Shown here: positions 1 through 8,721 of the stretch, piece by piece
How positions within the stretch are numbered: position 1 is the first letter of the stretch
How the letters are laid out: each line of letters opens with the position of its first letter
From: Candidatus Allofournierella merdipullorum
GTDB taxonomy: Bacteria; Bacillota; Clostridia; Oscillospirales; Ruminococcaceae
Direction: 5' to 3'
DNA: 64,000 nt
NCBI GenBank assembly: GCA_019116345.1
Contig: DXBV01000118.1
Span: 1 to 64,000 of the forward strand
Program-made: the position numbers and the translations under genes
Notes under the pieces: model-generated
Database searches by the model: none
Seen by the model: the letters and a program-made list of their open reading frames with translations, nothing else
Told to the model about the DNA's origin: nothing

Positions 1-5
1 GTTTC

Positions 6-51
6 AAAAAGCCGCCGCACGCTTTAAAAACAGCGTGCGGCGGCCTTTTTT
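6..51 (+). terminator. Intrinsic terminator of an off-window gene
   Basis: A perfect 13-bp inverted repeat (gccgccgcacgct / agcgtgcggcggc) with an 8-base loop is flanked by an A run on the left and a T run on the right, so it could act in both directions. It must serve a gene to the left of the window. Confidence 0.8.
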
Positions 52-95
52 GAGGGGGTGCAACTGCCGGTTGCCAAACTTCCAAGGCGGCTTGG

Positions 96-124
96 TGGAC
101 ATCGGGCCGGCAAACGGATATACT
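96..124 (+). promoter_or_regulatory. Promoter of the XRE-type membrane regulator
   Basis: TGGACA, a 17-base spacer and TATACT lie 35 bases upstream of the start codon. The -35 box differs from the housekeeping consensus at one base and the -10 box also at one. Confidence 0.65.
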
Positions 125-158
125 TTTACCAGTACAGTCGAAAGGGGGGGGCCGCAAG

Positions 159-1010
159 ATGAGCCTGGGAGAAAGCATTGCCCGCCTGCGGGCACAAAAC
201 GGCTGGTCGCAGGGAGAGCTGGCAGACAAACTGGAGGTATCCCGCCAATCGGTGTCCAAATGGGAGACCGACGCCTCGGTGCCGGACCTGGATAAACTTG
301 TGAAACTGAGCGAAGCCTTTGGCGTTTCGCTGGACGAGCTGGTGCACGGACGAAGCGGCACAGCGCCCTGCCCTGCCCCATCGCCTGTCGCTTCTCTCCC
401 CTCTCCCATACCAGCACAGAAAACCGGTGTGAGCGGCGGGCAGAAAATCGCGGCGCTGGTGCTGTTTTTGTGCGGCCTGATGGTGCTTTTTGTCTTTCTT
501 CTTTTGGGCGGCGACATGTTCAGCTTTTTGTTCGCTGCACCCTTCTGGCTGTGCGCGGGCATCTGCGCGGTGTGCCGCAAAAACGCGGGGCTCTGGTGCG
601 GCTGGGCGGTGTATTTCTGCGCCGCGCTTTATATGCGGCTGGCCACAGGCATTTCCTGGAGCCTTGTTCTGCTGACCCACATCTATGAACCCAGCTGGAA
701 CTACGCCCGCCTCGCCGCGGCCTGGGTGGAGCTGGCGATCATCCTGGTGCTGCTGGCCGTCACGGTACTGCGCTTTCGCCGTCTGCCGCTGGCCACGGGG
801 CGGGACACCCTCATCGCGCTGGCCGCCGGATGGCTGGGCTTTCTGCTGGTGCGAGCTGTGGGCGGATACGTTCTCACCCACTACTTCCGCCTTGCCGGGG
901 CGATAGGGGTTTTGTACTATCTGTTCGGTTTTGCCCAGCTGGGCGCGCTGGCGGTGCTGCTCTGCTTCTCCGCCCGGTATCTCCACAGTCTGCGACACAA
1001 ACAACAATAA
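159..1010 (+). CDS. XRE-family HTH regulator with membrane domain
   Basis: 283 residues. Residues 4-62 form a complete Cro/C1-type helix-turn-helix (SIARLRAQNGWSQGELADKL, SRQSVSKWE, LDELVHG). A Pro/Ser-rich linker to about residue 90 is followed by roughly five to six hydrophobic membrane segments up to the C-terminus. This is the common Firmicutes layout of a cytoplasmic DNA-binding head on a membrane anchor, which usually senses envelope or small-molecule signals; the ligand here is unknown. A G-rich Shine-Dalgarno sits before the ATG and a promoter is visible at 96-124. It is monocistronic, ending at a bidirectional terminator shared with the DUF3737 gene. Confidence 0.85.
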   Translation: MSLGESIARLRAQNGWSQGELADKLEVSRQSVSKWETDASVPDLDKLVKLSEAFGVSLDELVHGRSGTAPCPAPSPVASLPSPIPAQKTGVSGGQKIAALVLFLCGLMVLFVFLLLGGDMFSFLFAAPFWLCAGICAVCRKNAGLWCGWAVYFCAALYMRLATGISWSLVLLTHIYEPSWNYARLAAAWVELAIILVLLAVTVLRFRRLPLATGRDTLIALAAGWLGFLLVRAVGGYVLTHYFRLAGAIGVLYYLFGFAQLGALAVLLCFSARYLHSLRHKQQ

Positions 1011-1055
1011 AAAACGCCGGGGCGCTCCCAAACAGGAGTGCCCCGGCGGTGTTTT
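1011..1055. terminator. Bidirectional terminator between convergent genes
   Basis: Inverted repeat cgccggggcgctc / gagtgccccggcg with one G-T pair, with A and T runs on the two sides. It separates the XRE regulator from the DUF3737 gene and overlaps the stop codon of the latter. Confidence 0.8.
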
Positions 1056-1911
1056 ATGCGCAGCGCCCGGCGGGATTCCCGGTGCAGACCACTTCGCCTT
1101 TGGCGGCGGGGTCGTCCCGGATGACTTCGCCCACGGCGGGAGCCTCGATGCGGCCCGCTTTGGGGTTCTTGACGCTGTCGATGGGGGTGGTGACGGTGGC
1201 CTCCACCTCGCTCTTTTCAAAAGCAAGGTCGGTGTGTTCCATGCGGCAGTTCACCAGCCGCAGCCCCTTGCAGTAGCACAGGGGCTGGGTGCCCCGGATG
1301 ACGCAGTTTTCAAAGGTGAGGTTTTGGCTGTACCAACCCAGGTACTCCCCTTCCAACACGCTGTTTCTCACCACCACGTTGCGGGCGTGCCAGAAGGCGT
1401 CCTTGGTGGTCAGGCGGCAGTTTTCCAGCACCGCGTCGCGAATGTACTGGAAGGAGTATTTGCCCGAGAAGGTCACGCCCCGAAACCGCAGACCGGAGGC
1501 GCGCATCATGAAATACTCGCTCTCGGCGGTGCAGTCCTCCATAGTCACCTTTTTGGAAGACCAGCCGAACTCCGGCGAGCGGATGTCGCAGCCTTTCAGC
1601 TCCACATCCGCACACTCCCGCAGGGCTTTGATGCCGTGGAGGCGGGTGTCCTTCAGGCGGATGCGCCGGGAATACCACAAAGCGGCGCGGCAGTTTTCGG
1701 TGAGGTCGCACCCCTTCACTTCCAAGCCACGATCGTGCCAGAAGGGGTAACGCAGGTCAAAAAAGCAGTGTTCGGCGGCGATGTTCGCGCACTCCTTGAA
1801 GGCGCTCTCGCCGTCGGCGGGGCCTTCAAAACGGCAATTCACCGTTTTCACGTTCCGCACGCCGTAAAGCGCGCGCTCCTGGTCAAAGCTCTCATTCTCG
1901 ATGATCTTCAT
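1054..1911 (-). CDS. DUF3737 family protein, right-handed beta-helix
   Basis: 285 residues from the chosen ATG, which follows GGAG; the ORF track's longer version adds 25 residues with no ribosome site. The sequence is a run of short beta-helix rungs with regular Cys, Asn and aromatic ladders (for example VKTVNCRFEGPADGESAFKE and NVVVRNSVLEGEYLGWYSQN), typical of DUF3737. The family is widespread in Firmicutes and its biochemical function is not known to me. There is no signal peptide, so it is probably cytoplasmic. It is monocistronic with a good promoter at 1960-1988. Confidence 0.8.
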   Translation of the reverse strand: MKIIENESFDQERALYGVRNVKTVNCRFEGPADGESAFKECANIAAEHCFFDLRYPFWHDRGLEVKGCDLTENCRAALWYSRRIRLKDTRLHGIKALRECADVELKGCDIRSPEFGWSSKKVTMEDCTAESEYFMMRASGLRFRGVTFSGKYSFQYIRDAVLENCRLTTKDAFWHARNVVVRNSVLEGEYLGWYSQNLTFENCVIRGTQPLCYCKGLRLVNCRMEHTDLAFEKSEVEATVTTPIDSVKNPKAGRIEAPAVGEVIRDDPAAKGEVVCTGNPAGRCA

Positions 1912-1959
1912 ACTCGTTTCTCCATCCATGGGGCTCAAAGCGCCCTTTTCTTCACCCTC

Positions 1960-1988
1960 AGTATACGCCCCGCACCTCAAAAGCACAA
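1960..1988 (-). promoter_or_regulatory. Promoter of the DUF3737 gene
   Basis: On the minus strand, TTGTGC, a 17-base spacer and TATACT. An AT-rich inverted repeat AAATGC-N11-GCATTT (1987-2009) overlaps the upstream edge of the -35 box and may be an operator. Confidence 0.6.
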
Positions 1989-2049
1989 ATGCTTATATTT
2001 TATGCATTTCCATAGCTCGCAGGCATAGAACAAGCACAATATGCTCAAA

Positions 2050-2091
2050 GAGCAAAAAGCAGCGGGGCGCGCGTTTTGCCGCGTGCCCCGC
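2050..2091 (-). terminator. Terminator of glmS
   Basis: On the minus strand, GCGGGGCACGCG and CGCGCGCCCCGC form a 12-bp stem with one mismatch, followed by TGCTTTTTGCTCTTT. It lies just after the glmS stop. Confidence 0.75.
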
Positions 2092-2115
2092 AGAAGGGAG
2101 GATATAAGATTCAGG

Positions 2116-3954
2116 TCACTCCACCGTGACGCTCTTGGCCAGGTTGCGGGGTTTATCCACGTCCAGGCCTTTGCCCACCGCCACATAGTAGCTCAGAAGC
2201 TGCAGGGGCACCACCGCCAGCGATGCGGCGAACAGCGGGTCGGTGCGGGGCACATAGACCGCGAAGTCCACCGTGTCCTCGATGCCGTAGTTGCCGCTGC
2301 AGGTCAGGCCCATGAGATAAGCGCCCCGGCTTTTGCACTCCACCAGGTTGCTCACCGTCTTTTCGTAGAGTTCGGCCTGGGTGGCAAGGCCCACCACCAG
2401 CGTGCCCTCCTCGATGAGGCTGATGGTGCCGTGCTTCAGCTCACCCGCGGCGTAGGCCTCGGAGTGGATGTAGCTGATCTCCTTGAGCTTGAGGCTGCCC
2501 TCCAGGCTGATGGCGTAGTCGATGCCGCGGCCGATGAAGAAGCAGTCGTGCATGGCCACCTGCTTGGAGGCGAACCACTGCAGCCGCTCCTTGTCCTCCA
2601 GGATCTTCTCGATTTTGCCGGGCAGGCTTTCCAGCTCCTGCACCAGCCGGGCGCTGCGGTCGGCGTCGATGGCGCCCTTCGCCAGCGCCAGACGGATGGC
2701 CAGCACATACATCGCCACCAGCTGGGCGCTGTAGGCCTTGGTGGTGGCCACGGCAATTTCCGGGCCGGCCAGGGTGTACATCACGTTGTCCGCCTCGCGG
2801 GCAATGGAAGAGCCCACCACGTTCACGACTCCCAGGGTGCGGGCGCCCAGCTGTTTTGCCTCCCGCAGGGCGGCGAGGCTGTCCGCCGTTTCGCCGGACT
2901 GGCTGATGACCACCACCAGCGTGCCCTCCGCCAGCAGCGGCTGACGATAGCGGAACTCCGACGCCAGCTCCACCCGCACCGGCACCCGGGCCAGCTGCTC
3001 AATCACATACTGGGCGGTCATGCCCACATGCCAGGCAGAGCCGCAGGCCACCACGCAGACATTGCTCACCGACTTGAGTTCCTCGTCGGAAAGGCCGGCG
3101 GCGGAGAGGTCCGGCACACCGTCCTTGACAAAGGCGTGGAGGGTGTCCGCCACGGCCTTGGGCTGCTCGTGGATCTCCTTCATCATGAAGTACTCGTAGC
3201 CGGATTTCTCGGCGGCTTCGGAGTCCCACTGGATGGTGGTGATCTGCTTTTCGATGATGTCGCCGTCCAGGTTGTAGAAGGTCACCCGGCCCGGCTCCAG
3301 GCAGCCCAGCTCCATGTTGCCGATGTAGTAAACGTCCCGGGTGAACTTGAGGATCGCCGGCGCGTCGGAGGCCAGGAAGGTCTCCCCTTCGCCCACGCCG
3401 ATGATCATGGGGCTGTCCTTGCGGGCGGCCCAGATCTGGCCGGGGTAATCCTTGAACATCACCGCCAGCGCGTAGGAGCCTCGGATGCGCACCATGGCGT
3501 GGTTGATGGCGTCCACCGGGGTACCCTCGTATTTTTTGTAATAATAGTCGATGAGCTTCACCGCCACCTCGGTGTCGGTGGTGGAGTAAAAGCGGTAGCC
3601 CTTTTTGGTCAGCTTGTCTTTCAGCTGCTGATAATTTTCAATGATGCCGTTGTGCACCGCCACCACGTTCATGTCGTCGCTGCAGTGGGGGTGGGCATTG
3701 GTCTCGCTGGGCTCGCCGTGGGTGGCCCAGCGGGTATGGCCGATGCCGCAGTTTCCCGGCAGGGCCAGGCCCCCGTTGATCTTTTCCGAAAGGACCTTCA
3801 GCCGGCCCTTGGCCTTCACCAGCTGCACCGGGGCGTCGCCGTCCCGGGTGGCTACTCCCGCCGAGTCATAGCCCCGGTACTCAAGTTTGGAAAGCCCCTC
3901 CAGAAGAAGGGGCGCGGCCTGCTTTGCGCCCGTGTATCCCACGATCCCGCACAT
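2116..3954 (-). CDS. glmS: Glutamine--fructose-6-phosphate aminotransferase
   Basis: 612 residues, the usual length. It converts fructose-6-phosphate and glutamine to glucosamine-6-phosphate, the entry to UDP-GlcNAc and peptidoglycan synthesis. The N-terminal glutaminase domain starts MCGIVGYTG with the nucleophilic cysteine directly after the initiator Met, and contains HTRWATHGEPSETNAHPH and HNGIIENY. Two SIS isomerase domains follow (SQSGETADSLAALREAK; SLEGSLKLKEISYIHSEAYA), and the C-terminus ends NLAKSVTVE as in the family. The ATG follows AGGAGG by 9 bases. I looked for a glmS ribozyme in the leader and did not recognise one. Confidence 0.97.
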   Translation of the reverse strand: MCGIVGYTGAKQAAPLLLEGLSKLEYRGYDSAGVATRDGDAPVQLVKAKGRLKVLSEKINGGLALPGNCGIGHTRWATHGEPSETNAHPHCSDDMNVVAVHNGIIENYQQLKDKLTKKGYRFYSTTDTEVAVKLIDYYYKKYEGTPVDAINHAMVRIRGSYALAVMFKDYPGQIWAARKDSPMIIGVGEGETFLASDAPAILKFTRDVYYIGNMELGCLEPGRVTFYNLDGDIIEKQITTIQWDSEAAEKSGYEYFMMKEIHEQPKAVADTLHAFVKDGVPDLSAAGLSDEELKSVSNVCVVACGSAWHVGMTAQYVIEQLARVPVRVELASEFRYRQPLLAEGTLVVVISQSGETADSLAALREAKQLGARTLGVVNVVGSSIAREADNVMYTLAGPEIAVATTKAYSAQLVAMYVLAIRLALAKGAIDADRSARLVQELESLPGKIEKILEDKERLQWFASKQVAMHDCFFIGRGIDYAISLEGSLKLKEISYIHSEAYAAGELKHGTISLIEEGTLVVGLATQAELYEKTVSNLVECKSRGAYLMGLTCSGNYGIEDTVDFAVYVPRTDPLFAASLAVVPLQLLSYYVAVGKGLDVDKPRNLAKSVTVE

Positions 3955-4090
3955 TGGTCATCGCCTCCTGTTATACTTTTTTCCCACCTGAAAATCGCCT
4001 CTTCGGGCGTTTTTTGTGTTTCTTCCTTATTTCATGCAACATGAGCCGTTCCCGTGAGGAAAAGCCTTTTGTGCAAAAAACACGGATATA

Positions 4091-4118
4091 AGTATAACAG
4101 ATTTTTCTCCGATTGCAA
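4091..4118 (-). promoter_or_regulatory. Promoter of glmS
   Basis: On the minus strand, TTGCAA, a 16-base spacer and TATACT, leaving a leader of about 130 bases before the glmS start. The leader holds only one weak hairpin (cgcc/ggcg near 3990-4010). Confidence 0.65.
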
Positions 4119-4179
4119 CCCGGTTTTGAGGCGGAAGTCCGCGCAAGCCACTGACAGCGCCGATGCAGAGGGGAAAATT

Positions 4180-5388
4180 TTATTTTTTCTGCGGGCCCTG
4201 AAGCAGTTTCTGATAGGTCAGGTCCATGCCCAGCGCGCCCAGCGGCGCGGTGAGCAGGATGCCCACCACCGCCACCGACAGCACCAACTGCCCGCAGGCA
4301 AGGCCCGCCGCCAGCGGCACCGAGCCGATGGCCGCCTGCACGGTGGCTTTGGGCAGATAGGCGATGACGCAGAACAGCCGCTCCTTGCGGGAAAGGGCGG
4401 TGCCCGCCAGGCAGAGGGTGACGCCCACCGCCCGGAACACCAGCGCCAGCGCGATCATCGCGATCACGCCCAGGCCCGCGCCCAGGGTATAGCGCACGTC
4501 CACCGCCGCGCCCACCAGCACGAAGAGGATGACCTCCGCCGCCAGCCACAGCTTGCCGAACTTCTGGCTCAGGCGCATCGAGACACCCGGCGCGCACCGT
4601 AGCTTGAGCACACAGGCCATACTGACCACCGCAAGCAGGCCGGAGACGGGCAGCGTGCCCTCCAGCCAGTCCTCCACCGCCATCAGCAGGAAGGACACCC
4701 CCAGCACCACGATCACCTTCATGCTGTTGCGCATCATATGGGCGTGGGCATAGGCGGTCTCAAAGAAGGCGCTGAGCACCCAGCCCGCCGCCGCGCCCAG
4801 GGCCACGCCGCACACGATGGACACCGGAATGGACGCGAACGCCGCCAGGTCCGCCCCCCCCCGCCCCTGGGCCATGCCCAGGAAGGCGGAAAAGAGCACG
4901 ATGACAAAGATGTCGTCGCAGGAGGCGCCGGCCATCACCATCTGGGGGATGCCCTGTTTTGTGCCCCAGCCCTCCTCCATCAGGCGCACCATGCGGGGCA
5001 CCACCACCGCCGGCGAAACCGCCGCCATCACCGCGCCCATCACCGCCGCTTCGGCCAGAGAAAGGCCCAGCAGCACCGGAGCCAGCAGCACATAGGCCGC
5101 GATTTCAAAGCTGGCGGGCACAAAGCTCATCATCACCGCCGGGCGGCCCACCTTTTTCAGGTCCGCCAGATTCAGCGAAAGGCCCGCCTTGAGCAGGATG
5201 ATGATAAGAGCCATCTGCCGCAGATCGGCGCTGATGGAGAGGATGGAATCATCCAGCACATTCAGCGCGCAAGGCCCCAGCACAACGCCCACCGCCAGCA
5301 TGCCGATGATGCGGGGCAGGTGCAGCTGCTGGCAGATGGCCGCCGCCGCGAGGCCCGCCAGAAACACGAACGCAAGACTTGTTAACAT
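4180..5388 (-). CDS. Cation:proton antiporter (CPA family)
   Basis: 402 residues, almost entirely hydrophobic with about 11-13 membrane segments. It begins MLTSLAFVFLAGLAAAAICQQLHLPRIIGMLAVG, the typical start of a CPA1/CPA2 Na+(K+)/H+ exchanger core (PF00999). The SPAVVVP stretch and the ASCDDIFVIVLFS stretch, with paired aspartates, match the ion-binding helices of the family. The ATG at 5388 follows GGAGGAACTGGT, so the 17 extra residues in the ORF track are not used. No RCK/TrkA regulatory domain is present. It presumably exchanges Na+ or K+ for protons at the cytoplasmic membrane; the ion cannot be told from sequence. Confidence 0.85.
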   Translation of the reverse strand: MLTSLAFVFLAGLAAAAICQQLHLPRIIGMLAVGVVLGPCALNVLDDSILSISADLRQMALIIILLKAGLSLNLADLKKVGRPAVMMSFVPASFEIAAYVLLAPVLLGLSLAEAAVMGAVMAAVSPAVVVPRMVRLMEEGWGTKQGIPQMVMAGASCDDIFVIVLFSAFLGMAQGRGGADLAAFASIPVSIVCGVALGAAAGWVLSAFFETAYAHAHMMRNSMKVIVVLGVSFLLMAVEDWLEGTLPVSGLLAVVSMACVLKLRCAPGVSMRLSQKFGKLWLAAEVILFVLVGAAVDVRYTLGAGLGVIAMIALALVFRAVGVTLCLAGTALSRKERLFCVIAYLPKATVQAAIGSVPLAAGLACGQLVLSVAVVGILLTAPLGALGMDLTYQKLLQGPQKK

Positions 5389-5638
5389 ACCAGTTCCTCC
5401 TTCGGGACGCAAAAAAAGCCGACAGCTTCCGCGACCCAATCGATCACAGAAGTCATCAGCTTTTGAAAAAGCGGTTTAGGTTTCCCAAGGGAGAACTTCA
5501 TTCCCTGCCGGTCATTATCCACCGGCGCCGGCGGTTTGTAAAGGATGGATTTTTTGTGCCGGCCGACGCGGTTGATGGCCCCGCCGGGCCATGTTATAAT
5601 GGGAGCATCCCGGGAAAAGCTATTTTCGGAGGTGCGCC
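5389..5638. other. Divergent intergenic region, antiporter / cardiolipin synthase
   Basis: 250 bases between divergently transcribed genes. The plus-strand promoter for cardiolipin synthase is clear (5572-5600). I did not find a convincing -35/-10 pair for the antiporter, and saw no ORF with a ribosome site. Confidence 0.5.
5572..5600 (+). promoter_or_regulatory. Promoter of cardiolipin synthase
   Basis: TTGATG, a 17-base spacer and a perfect TATAAT, 38 bases upstream of the ATG. Confidence 0.75.
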
Positions 5639-7216
5639 ATGAATCAGAATGACCTGAAATCCACCGGCCTGCGCCTGCTCAGGAAGGGGCAAAAAGGTCT
5701 TGTGCACGCGCTGTTCAGCCGGTTGGGCCTGTTTTTGGTCCTGCTGGTGATGGAGGTGCTGCTCGTTCTCAGCGCGTTCCGCTGGTTTGCCGGGCTGCTG
5801 CCCCACTTCATCGGCGGCGCAGCGCTGTTTTCGGCGGTGATGGTGCTGTATCTTCTCAACACCCGCATGGACGCCACCGCCAAGATCACCTGGCTGGTCA
5901 TCATCATGTCCGCGCCCGGCGCCGGCGCGCTTTTGTTTTGGCTGGTGCGAAGCGACCTGGGGCACCGGGCAGAGAAAGCCCGTGTGGCCCAGATGATCGG
6001 CCTCACCCGTGACACCCTGCCTCCGCAGCCCGAAGCCTTTGCCGCGCTGGAAGAAGAAAACCCCGGCGCCGCTTCACTGGCCCGCTATGTTGGCCGCACC
6101 GGCTGCCAGCCGGTGTATCAAAACACCGAGGTGACCTACTTTCCTCTGGGCCAGGACAAATGGGAGCGATTGCTCACCGAACTGGAACAAGCGGAAAAGT
6201 TCATCTTTCTGGAATACTTCATCATCGACGAGGGCGTGATGTGGGGCCGTATCCTGGAGATCCTGGCCCGCAAGGCCAAAGAGGGCGTGGACGTGCGGGT
6301 GATGTACGACGGCACCTGCGAGTTCTCCACCCTGCCCCACGACTATCCCCGGCGATTGGCGAAGCTGGGCATCAAATGCAAGGCTTTTGCGCCGGTGGTG
6401 CCGCTGGTCTCCACCCACTACAACTATCGGGACCACCGCAAAATTCTGGTCATCGACGGCCACACCGCTTTCAACGGCGGGGTGAACCTGGCGGACGAAT
6501 ACATCAACCGCATCGAAAAGTACGGCTACTGGAAGGACACCGCCGTGATGCTCAAGGGCGAGGCTGCCCGCAGTTTCACGCTGATGTTCCTGCAGATGTG
6601 GAACGTGACCGAGCAGCCGCCCCAGTTCGGAGACTTCTGCGCCGCGCCGGTGCCCGCCCGCGGCGCGCCCGGCTTTGTGATGCCCTTCGGTGATTGCCCG
6701 CTGGATGAGGACAAGGTGGGCGAACAGGTCTACATGGATATTCTGAACCGCGCCACAAGGTATGTGCACATTATGACGCCCTACCTGATTTTGGATGGCG
6801 AGATGCAGAGCGCGCTGGAATTTGCCGCCCGGCGGGGCGTGGACGTGCGCATCATGCTGCCCGGCGTACCGGACAAGACCGCGCCCTACGCGTTGGCCAA
6901 GACCCATTACGCGGCCCTGCTGGACGCGGGGGTGAAACTTTACGAATACACCCCCGGCTTTGTGCACGCCAAGGTATTCGTGGCCGACGGGCGGGAGGCG
7001 GTGGTGGGCACCATCAACCTGGACTACCGCAGCCTTTACCACCACTTCGAGTGCGCCACCTGGATGTACGGCGTGGAGTGCATCGCGGACATCGAAGCGG
7101 ACTTTGAATCCACCCTGGCCCAGTGCCGCGCGGTGGAAAAGGGCACCATCTGGCAGAACGCCCGGCGGCTTCGGCTGCTGGGGCCGGTGCTGAAGGTGGT
7201 CGCGCCCTTGATGTGA
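5639..7216 (+). CDS. cls: Cardiolipin synthase, phospholipase D family
   Basis: 525 residues. Two N-terminal membrane helices (about residues 25-90, with an MDATAKITWLVIIMSAPGAGALLFW segment typical of Cls) precede two HKD catalytic motifs: HYNYRDHRKILVIDGHTAFNG in the middle and HAKVFVADGREAVVGTINLD near the C-terminus. It condenses two phosphatidylglycerols, or PG with another donor, to cardiolipin at the membrane. GGAGG precedes the ATG. It is monocistronic with its own promoter and a bidirectional terminator. Confidence 0.92.
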   Translation: MNQNDLKSTGLRLLRKGQKGLVHALFSRLGLFLVLLVMEVLLVLSAFRWFAGLLPHFIGGAALFSAVMVLYLLNTRMDATAKITWLVIIMSAPGAGALLFWLVRSDLGHRAEKARVAQMIGLTRDTLPPQPEAFAALEEENPGAASLARYVGRTGCQPVYQNTEVTYFPLGQDKWERLLTELEQAEKFIFLEYFIIDEGVMWGRILEILARKAKEGVDVRVMYDGTCEFSTLPHDYPRRLAKLGIKCKAFAPVVPLVSTHYNYRDHRKILVIDGHTAFNGGVNLADEYINRIEKYGYWKDTAVMLKGEAARSFTLMFLQMWNVTEQPPQFGDFCAAPVPARGAPGFVMPFGDCPLDEDKVGEQVYMDILNRATRYVHIMTPYLILDGEMQSALEFAARRGVDVRIMLPGVPDKTAPYALAKTHYAALLDAGVKLYEYTPGFVHAKVFVADGREAVVGTINLDYRSLYHHFECATWMYGVECIADIEADFESTLAQCRAVEKGTIWQNARRLRLLGPVLKVVAPLM

Positions 7217-7220
7217 CAAA

Positions 7221-7256
7221 AATGCCCGGCGGACAAGCGTCCGCCGGGCGTTTCTT
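7221..7256. terminator. Bidirectional terminator, cls / WG-repeat lipoprotein
   Basis: Perfect 11-bp stem gcccggcggac / gtccgccgggc with a 4-base loop and T-rich flanks, between convergent genes. Confidence 0.8.
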
Positions 7257-7259
7257 TGT

Positions 7260-8546
7260 TTATTCCGCGGGGATGAACTGGTAGGTCTGGACCGTGGTGT
7301 CGGTGGGATAGAAGTAGAGCCAGTCGCCCGGTTTCATCACACCGCAGGTCAGGGAGAAGGCTTCGCCCGACTCGATCTCGGACTCAAACTCCGCGATCCG
7401 CCGGCTGTCCTGATCGAAGGCCAGCACAGGGGTGATGGAAACATGGCGTTCCTCGTCGATGTACGGCTCGTTGGCTTTCAGCGAGGCAAGGCCGGCGTCG
7501 GTCAAAGGGTTCATCTCGCTGTCGTAGTGGTGAAGGGCTCTTGTGCCGTTTTCCTCCACATAGATGCTGCCGTCGGCCATCACATCGGAGATGTAGCGCA
7601 GGCTGTCGGGAACGGCCACCGAGCCGTTGGTGTTCAGAATGCCAAAGCCGCCCTTATCCAGAAAGACCGGGCGGGAACCGGCGGTGATGCCCACGATCTT
7701 GCGGCCGTCGGTGCCCAGCTTTGCGCCGGTGCGGTCATAAGGCACGCCGCTCACCACAACACCCTCTTCCCAGGTGGTGAAATCAGGCAGGGGGCAGTTG
7801 CCGAAGCTGTAAGGCACGTCCTCCAGCACCACCGAACCGTCGGCGTTGTAGAGCACCGCGATGCCGCCGTCGGACTCACTCACAAAGTAGTAGCCGTTGC
7901 GCGGGTCGCACCAGCAGTTCTTGCCGCTGACGATCACCGAGCCGTCGGGCTTAAGCACATTATACTCGGTGCCCGCGTCGCTCTCACGGGCGCCCCAGCC
8001 CAGCTGGCCCATGGGCGAAATGCGGACGTAGGCAGGCTGCACCAGCACATTGCCCGAAAGGTCACAGTAGCCCCACAGGCCGTCCTTGTAGAAAGGCACG
8101 ATGCCGCTTTCGGAACAGGAGTAAAGATCGGTGAGTTTTTCAACGTTGTCCTGCAGGGAAAAACCATCCGAGGTCATGCGCTCCACATCGATGTTGAAGA
8201 TGTCCTCCCGGGAAATGGAGTACAGCGCGGTATACTGGCCGTCCTCGCTCAAGTAGCCGGCCTCACCATTCGCCCACACCCAGGCATAGCCGTTTTTGAA
8301 CATGGTGAAGAGTTCATAATCGCCCAGATTGATCTCTTTTTCGGTCAGCTGCAGGCTGCCCTCGGCCACCGGCGCGGTGGTGGGTTCCGGCGTGGGCGTG
8401 GGCTCCGCAGGCTGGCTGGACACCGAGGACGGCGCTTCCACCGCCGAACCGGGGTGAGACACCGTCTCTCCGCCGCAGGCGGTCAGCACCGTGCAGGCAA
8501 GGGCGAGCGCCGCCGCGCGGGCCGCAAAGGTTCGATTCAATTTCAT
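7260..8546 (-). CDS. WG-repeat-containing lipoprotein
   Basis: 428 residues. A lipoprotein signal peptide ends at the lipobox LTAC (Cys about residue 24), and a Ser/Pro/Thr-rich linker follows to about residue 60. The body contains degenerate WG repeats such as KDGLWGYCDLSGNVLVQPAY and GYAWVWANGEAGYLSEDGQY. Proteins of this type sit on the outer face of the membrane in Clostridia; their function is not known. A strong promoter flanked by two matching palindromes suggests tight transcriptional control. Confidence 0.8.
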   Translation of the reverse strand: MKLNRTFAARAAALALACTVLTACGGETVSHPGSAVEAPSSVSSQPAEPTPTPEPTTAPVAEGSLQLTEKEINLGDYELFTMFKNGYAWVWANGEAGYLSEDGQYTALYSISREDIFNIDVERMTSDGFSLQDNVEKLTDLYSCSESGIVPFYKDGLWGYCDLSGNVLVQPAYVRISPMGQLGWGARESDAGTEYNVLKPDGSVIVSGKNCWCDPRNGYYFVSESDGGIAVLYNADGSVVLEDVPYSFGNCPLPDFTTWEEGVVVSGVPYDRTGAKLGTDGRKIVGITAGSRPVFLDKGGFGILNTNGSVAVPDSLRYISDVMADGSIYVEENGTRALHHYDSEMNPLTDAGLASLKANEPYIDEERHVSITPVLAFDQDSRRIAEFESEIESGEAFSLTCGVMKPGDWLYFYPTDTTVQTYQFIPAE

Positions 8547-8565
8547 CGTGATGCACTCCCATTTG

Positions 8566-8581
8566 TTTTATTGCAATAAAA
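8566..8581. promoter_or_regulatory. Operator-like palindrome 1
   Basis: Perfect 16-base palindrome TTTTATTGCAATAAAA, just downstream of the -10 box of the WG-lipoprotein promoter. A near-identical copy lies exactly 60 bases away. Confidence 0.6.
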
Positions 8582-8590
8582 TGCAACTTC

Positions 8591-8619
8591 AATATATCAC
8601 GGCCCGCAGGCGGTGTCAA
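8591..8619 (-). promoter_or_regulatory. Promoter of the WG-repeat lipoprotein
   Basis: On the minus strand, a perfect TTGACA, a 17-base spacer and TATATT. The promoter is bracketed by the two TTTTATT..AATAAAA palindromes. Confidence 0.8.
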
Positions 8620-8625
8620 GGAAAA

Positions 8626-8641
8626 TTTTATTCAAATAAAA
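8626..8641. promoter_or_regulatory. Operator-like palindrome 2
   Basis: TTTTATTCAAATAAAA, which matches palindrome 1 except at the two centre bases. It lies just upstream of the lipoprotein -35 box and about 33 bases upstream of the -35 box of the divergent cysteine-leader promoter, so one regulator could affect both. Confidence 0.55.
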
Positions 8642-8673
8642 CATCCGTTTTTTCTCTTTGCCAAAATGCGCCC

Positions 8674-8702
8674 TTGACAAAATCCTTCCGGGATGGTAGG
8701 GT
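8674..8702 (+). promoter_or_regulatory. Promoter of the cysteine leader / cysteine synthase unit
   Basis: Perfect TTGACA, a 17-base spacer and a weak TAGGGT. Transcription would start near 8709, giving a leader of about 300 bases before the cysteine synthase start. Confidence 0.55.
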
Positions 8703-8721
8703 ATGCGACAAGGTGATTTTT

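Noticed and set aside
2041-4044. 667-residue plus-strand ORF opposite glmS
   Set aside because: Antisense shadow of a well-conserved glmS. Its composition (rich in Gly, His, Val, Leu and Gln) is typical of the reverse frame of a GC-rich gene, and there is no ribosome site.
3955-4180. glmS ribozyme in the glmS leader
   Set aside because: The leader of about 130 bases between the promoter and the glmS start shows none of the conserved core sequence or stems I would expect; only one short weak hairpin is present.
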